Positions 60,810-64,000 of a DNA stretch of 64,000 bases are shown in pieces; the stretch's first letter is position 1; each line of letters starts with the position of its first letter. This DNA is from Alloactinosynnema sp. L-07 (GTDB lineage: Bacteria > Actinomycetota > Actinomycetes > Mycobacteriales > Pseudonocardiaceae). The position numbers were made by a program, and so were the translations under genes. The notes beneath the pieces are model-generated. The model made no database searches. It had not been told where the DNA came from and was given only the letters and a program-made list of their open reading frames with translations. The stretch is from contig NZ_LN850107.1 in the NCBI RefSeq assembly GCF_900070365.1, forward strand, positions 744,001 through 808,000. The letters run 5' to 3'.

Positions 60810-61351
60810 ATCTCCCACCCGTTCCGGTCGACCGTCTGCCCGTGCGGCCAGTCGGCCAGGGCGGCGCGGACCGGCAGCACCATCGTCGGCCCGGTGTAGA
60901 CCTCGGGCCGCTGATGGTTGTCGATCATCCGGGTGACCTGCCCGTCGACGTGGTGCCAACCGCCGGACTCGTAGAAGCCGATGACGTGCGTGCCACAGGT
61001 CAGATAGCCGAACGGCACCCCCAAGGCCTTGAGCTCGTCGGCGGCGCTGGCGAGCAACCGCCTGCCCACGCCGGTTCCACGCCACTCGGAGTGGACGGCG
61101 ACGAGTCCGACGTCGCCGACCAGCAGGCTTGCGTCGGGTGGAGTCCGCAGGAACCGCCGCAGGATGCCCAGGTGGGCGATCGGCCTGCCGCCGTCGAGGC
61201 CGATGACCCGCACCTCGGGCCGCGCTCCCGACCAACTCCGCCCGTCCCGGAACTTGTGGGCGCTGCGCGGGTAGGCGTCGGCGAAGAGCCCGGCCAGGCC
61301 GGCATTGAGGGCTTCGCTGACGTCGTTCTCCCACACGGTGATCCACTGCAT
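60806..61351 (-). CDS. NodA-like N-acyltransferase
   Basis: A 181-residue protein that strongly resembles rhizobial NodA (about 196 residues), the enzyme that acylates the chitooligosaccharide backbone of Nod factors. Shared segments, recalled from NodA, are WEND near residue 7, GRSWSGARPEVRVIGLDGG, IAHLGILRRFLR, LLVGDVGLVAV and the C-terminal WPHGQTVDRNG. No nodB or nodC is adjacent, so the acceptor is probably another amino sugar or amine (inference). It could also be classed as an unusual GNAT. ATG 61351 has TAGAAC 6 nt upstream. Confidence 0.8.
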   Translation of the reverse strand: MQWITVWENDVSEALNAGLAGLFADAYPRSAHKFRDGRSWSGARPEVRVIGLDGGRPIAHLGILRRFLRTPPDASLLVGDVGLVAVHSEWRGTGVGRRLLASAADELKALGVPFGYLTCGTHVIGFYESGGWHHVDGQVTRMIDNHQRPEVYTGPTMVLPVRAALADWPHGQTVDRNGWEI

Positions 61352-61392
61352 GGCCCGGTTCTACACGGCCGCGAATCGTCGGTGCAGGCAAG

Positions 61393-61398
61393 TATGGT
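61393..61398 (+). promoter_or_regulatory. -10 hexamer TATGGT, leaderless start of the GNAT gene
   Basis: TATGGT lies 6 nt before GTG 61405, with no ribosome site between, which fixes that start codon. Confidence 0.6.
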
Positions 61399-61404
61399 CG
61401 GCTC

Positions 61405-61974
61405 GTGAGTTTCTCGATCCGGCCCGCCAGTTCGTTCGGCGACGTCGCCACGATCCTTGGGCCCAAGAATCCGCGGTCCTCGGTGTGCTGGTGCCTGAGC
61501 CACCGGGTCGACGCGAAGACCAACAGGTCGTTGCTCGGGCCGGAGCGCGGGGAGTACGTCAAGAACCTGACTCGGCGCGAGGTCGCGCCAGGCGTCCTCG
61601 CCTACGACGGTGACGACGTCGTGGGTTGGGCCGCGGTCGCGCCGCGGGTGGAGTTGCCGTTCGCGCGGTCGCGCAAGATTCCGCATGTGGACGACCAGCC
61701 CGCGTGGTCGGTGTGGTGTTTCCGGGTCCGGCCAGGGCACCGAGGTCGCGGCATCGCCCACGCGCTGCTTGACGGCGCTGTCGATTTCGCCCGGGAACAC
61801 GGGGCGCCGGTTCTTGAGGGATATCCGGTCGACAACAAGGGGGAGAAGGTCGACCTGGTGATGGCCTACGTCGGCACACGCACGCTCTTCGAGTCGGCCG
61901 GGTTCACCTTCGCGAGCGACACCACGTCGGTGTCCGGCGGGTTCCCGCGCGTGATCATGCGTCGGGAACTCTGA
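61405..61974 (+). CDS. GNAT-family N-acetyltransferase
   Basis: A 189-residue acetyltransferase. The acetyl-CoA motif is VWCFRVRPGHRGRGIAHALL and the C-terminal fold is TLFESAGFTFASDT. The N-terminal SSVCWCLSHRVDAKTNRSLL is typical of a GNAT subgroup with conserved Cys. GTG 61405 is supported by the upstream -10. It is divergent from the NodA-like gene across 53 bp. The substrate is unknown. Confidence 0.88.
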   Translation: MSFSIRPASSFGDVATILGPKNPRSSVCWCLSHRVDAKTNRSLLGPERGEYVKNLTRREVAPGVLAYDGDDVVGWAAVAPRVELPFARSRKIPHVDDQPAWSVWCFRVRPGHRGRGIAHALLDGAVDFAREHGAPVLEGYPVDNKGEKVDLVMAYVGTRTLFESAGFTFASDTTSVSGGFPRVIMRREL

Positions 61975-61980
61975 GAACGA

Positions 61981-62012
61981 AACGGGCCCCGGTTCATTCC
62001 CCGGGGCCCGTT
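61981..62012. terminator. bidirectional hairpin between the GNAT and RND genes
   Basis: A perfect 12-bp stem, AACGGGCCCCGG with CCGGGGCCCGTT, has an 8-nt loop. It lies between two convergent genes. Confidence 0.9.
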
Positions 62013-62020
62013 CGATCTCA

Positions 62021-64000
62021 TTACGCGTTGACAGGTTGTGGATCCTCGGCAAGTGCGTGCTTGGCCGTGCGCTTGGCGTTCCGGCGTTCCTTGCGGTTCT
62101 CGACCATGGTGTAGAGGGTCGGGACGAGGACCAGGGTGAGCAGGGTGCTGCTGATCAGGCCGCCGATGACGACCAGGGCCAGCGGCTTTCCGATGAAGCC
62201 GCCTTCGCCGGTGATGCCCAACGCCATGGGCACCAAGGCGAAGATGGTGGCGGCGGCGGTCATCAGGATGGGCCGCAGGCGCCTGCGCCCGCCCTCGATC
62301 ACCGCGTCGCGGACGCTCATTCCGTCGGATCTGTATTGGTTTATCAGGTCGATCAAGACGATCGCGTTTGTCACCACGATGCCGATGAGCATCAACATGC
62401 CGATCATGGCGGGAAGGCCGAGCGGCGTGCCGGTGACCAGCAACAGGATGATCGCACCGGTGGCGGCGAAGGGGATGGAGACCAGCAGGATCAGCGGCTG
62501 GATGAGGCTGTGGAAGGTGGCCATCATGATCAGGAAGACCATCACGATACCGGCCAGCATCGCCAGGCCCAGGTCGCCGAAGGTCTCGGCTTGTTCGGCG
62601 CTGACGCCGCCGATCTCCCACTTGGCCCCGCCGGTCAGGTTGACACCGTTGAGCTTGTTCGTCAGGTCCTGGGTGATCTTGCCGAGGTCGGAGCCGGTGG
62701 TCTTGGCCGAGACGGTGGCGCTGCGGTCGCCGCCGGTCCTGCGTACCTGCACCGGTCCGTCCACAGTGGACACCTGGGCGACCTCGCCGAGGGTGACCGG
62801 TCCGGTGGCGCTGGGCAGCGGCAGCGCCTTGAGCGCCGCGACGTCGGCGGGCGCCGCGCCCGTGCGCAGGACGATGTCGTGCCTGGCCCCGCCGATGGGC
62901 AGTTCGGCGACCGGGGTGCCGCGCAAGGCCTGGGTGGCGAACTGGCCGATGGCCTGACTGCTCAGCCCGCGCGCCGCCGCGGCCTGCTGGTCGACCACGA
63001 CCTGCACGCGCGGGCTGCTCTTGGCCAGGTCGTTGTCGACCTCGGCCAGGCCGGGCACCTGCTCGACGGCCTTCTGCACCGTGTCGGCGGCCTTGGTGAG
63101 CGACTCGCCGTCCGGCGCGGTGACGATGACCTGCACGCCACTGGCACCGAAGCCGTTGGCCTCCGCGCCCAGCTTGACCACGCCCATGGACGGGTCGGCC
63201 TTGAACTGGTCGCCGAGCTTGGCGCGCAGGTCGGCGACGTTGGTGCCTTCCTTGACCGTCGCGTTGATGGTGTTGGTGCCGTTGCTGGAGAAGCCGAACC
63301 CGGCGAAGGTGTCGTCGGTGCCGACGGTGACCTGGTACACCTCGATCTCGTCGGTGCGCGCCAGTACCTGCTCCAGCTTCTTGGCCGCCTCGTCGCGCGT
63401 CCGCATCGATGCTCCCGGCGGCAGCTCCTGCGACATCTGCAGGGTCGCCGCGTTGGAGTCGTCGAGGAAGTTGGTCTCCAGGCGGGACGCGAGGCCGATC
63501 GTGCCGCCGAAGATCAGCACGGCGATCAGCAGCGTGACGGCGCGACGTTTCGTGGCGAACTCCAGCACCGGCACGTACGCCCGTTGCAACGGGCTGCGCC
63601 GCTCCTTCTCCACGGCGGCGACCCGAGCGGCCTCGGCGGCCTCCGGGTCGGCCGAGACCGGCGGGCGTCGCAGGAACCAGTAGGCCAGCACGGGCACGAT
63701 CGTCAGCGACACCAGCAGCGAAGCGATCAGCGCCACCGTCACCGTGATGGCGAACGGCCCGAAGAACTCGCCCGCGAGTCCGCTGAGGAACGCGATCGGC
63801 AGGAACACCGCGACCGTGGTCAGCGTCGACGCCGTGACCGCGCCCGACACCTCCCGCGTGCCGTCGAGGACGGCGCGCTGTTTCTCCTCGCCGTAGCTCA
63901 GGTGGCGTTTGATGTTCTCCAGCACGACGATCGAGTCGTCGACCACGCGCCCGATGGCGATGGTCAGACCGCTCAGCGTCAACAGGTTGAGCGACAGGTC
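62021..64000 (-). CDS. RND efflux transporter permease, AcrB/HAE1-like (5' end outside window)
   Basis: The C-terminal about 659 residues of a proton-driven RND pump. The visible parts include the DDSIVVLENIKRHL segment after TM4, the first transmembrane bundle, the large second periplasmic-type domain (ETNFLDDSNAATLQMSQELP) and the second bundle (PFAATGAIILLLVTG, GIVVTNAIVLIDLINQYR). About 350-400 N-terminal residues lie beyond 64000. This is the AcrB-like class rather than MmpL; such pumps in high-GC Gram-positives lack an outer-membrane channel. It ends in a charged tail. Confidence 0.93.
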   Translation of the reverse strand, partial: DLSLNLLTLSGLTIAIGRVVDDSIVVLENIKRHLSYGEEKQRAVLDGTREVSGAVTASTLTTVAVFLPIAFLSGLAGEFFGPFAITVTVALIASLLVSLTIVPVLAYWFLRRPPVSADPEAAEAARVAAVEKERRSPLQRAYVPVLEFATKRRAVTLLIAVLIFGGTIGLASRLETNFLDDSNAATLQMSQELPPGASMRTRDEAAKKLEQVLARTDEIEVYQVTVGTDDTFAGFGFSSNGTNTINATVKEGTNVADLRAKLGDQFKADPSMGVVKLGAEANGFGASGVQVIVTAPDGESLTKAADTVQKAVEQVPGLAEVDNDLAKSSPRVQVVVDQQAAAARGLSSQAIGQFATQALRGTPVAELPIGGARHDIVLRTGAAPADVAALKALPLPSATGPVTLGEVAQVSTVDGPVQVRRTGGDRSATVSAKTTGSDLGKITQDLTNKLNGVNLTGGAKWEIGGVSAEQAETFGDLGLAMLAGIVMVFLIMMATFHSLIQPLILLVSIPFAATGAIILLLVTGTPLGLPAMIGMLMLIGIVVTNAIVLIDLINQYRSDGMSVRDAVIEGGRRRLRPILMTAAATIFALVPMALGITGEGGFIGKPLALVVIGGLISSTLLTLVLVPTLYTMVENRKERRNAKRTAKHALAEDPQPVNA

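Overview
The window is high-GC, GTG-rich actinobacterial DNA, most likely from a member of the Pseudonocardiales (inference). The left third carries a neighbourhood resembling mycobacterial Rv2718c-Rv2731: miaA, a class III dioxygenase-like gene, a DUF349 protein, hflX, lexA, a LysM gene and nrdR, followed by the class II ribonucleotide reductase nrdJ. The order and orientation are rearranged, and an MFS/regulator pair is inserted. No rRNA, tRNA, CRISPR array, phage or complete insertion sequence was seen.

Layout. 0-15 kb: tRNA modification, ribosome rescue, SOS response (lexA and a LysM gene under two LexA boxes) and dNTP synthesis. nrdR and nrdJ lie behind candidate NrdR and DnaA boxes, and nrdJ is interrupted by a 430-residue homing-endonuclease intein. 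15-18 kb: an orphan Phd-type antitoxin beside a truncated LysE gene, an ECF41 sigma factor with its oxidoreductase partner and a matching promoter, and a zinc metallopeptidase. 18-23 kb: a tightly overlapping DUF2293/SWIM/SNF2 cassette. 23.2-23.9 kb: two decayed genes. 24-32.5 kb: peptidases (S9 oligopeptidase, X-Pro dipeptidyl-peptidase, M23), an LLM flavin oxidoreductase, a MuiA-like protein and a DUF4192 protein. 32.8-36.6 kb: a DtxR/IdeR repressor translationally coupled to galK and followed by galE, then a rhodanese. 36.7-40.8 kb: a 167-bp MITE directly in front of acuC (deacetylase), followed by a GNAT/acyl-CoA synthetase fusion, which together form a likely reversible protein-acetylation pair. 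40.9-42.2 kb: an SRPBCC-ArsR-SRPBCC operon with two palindromic operators. 42.2-46.3 kb: a frameshifted remnant, a thiolase lacking the usual C-terminal Cys, a carotenoid oxygenase and a tandem-HxlR regulator. 46.3-52.5 kb: two paralogous lipoproteins, an M23 peptidase, class I fumarase, a SigB-like sigma factor behind a stress-type promoter, and dtd. 52.5-59.5 kb: two methyltransferases, a DUF3099 protein, and a PfkB kinase and psuG flanking a three-gene ABC transporter (probable pseudouridine catabolism). 59.7-64 kb: Spo0M, a DUF3039 protein, a NodA-like acyltransferase, a GNAT and the C-terminal part of an RND efflux pump.

Two themes run through the window. Many genes have a TANNNT/CANNNT -10 hexamer exactly 5-7 nt before the start codon and no Shine-Dalgarno, which predicts leaderless mRNAs. 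There are also several small gene-decay or mobile scars (MITE, internally deleted genes, truncated transporter, repeated palindromes). The observations I find most worth follow-up are the NodA-like acyltransferase, the MITE/leaderless junction at acuC, the SNF2-SWIM-DUF2293 cassette and the two-copy palindromic repeat.
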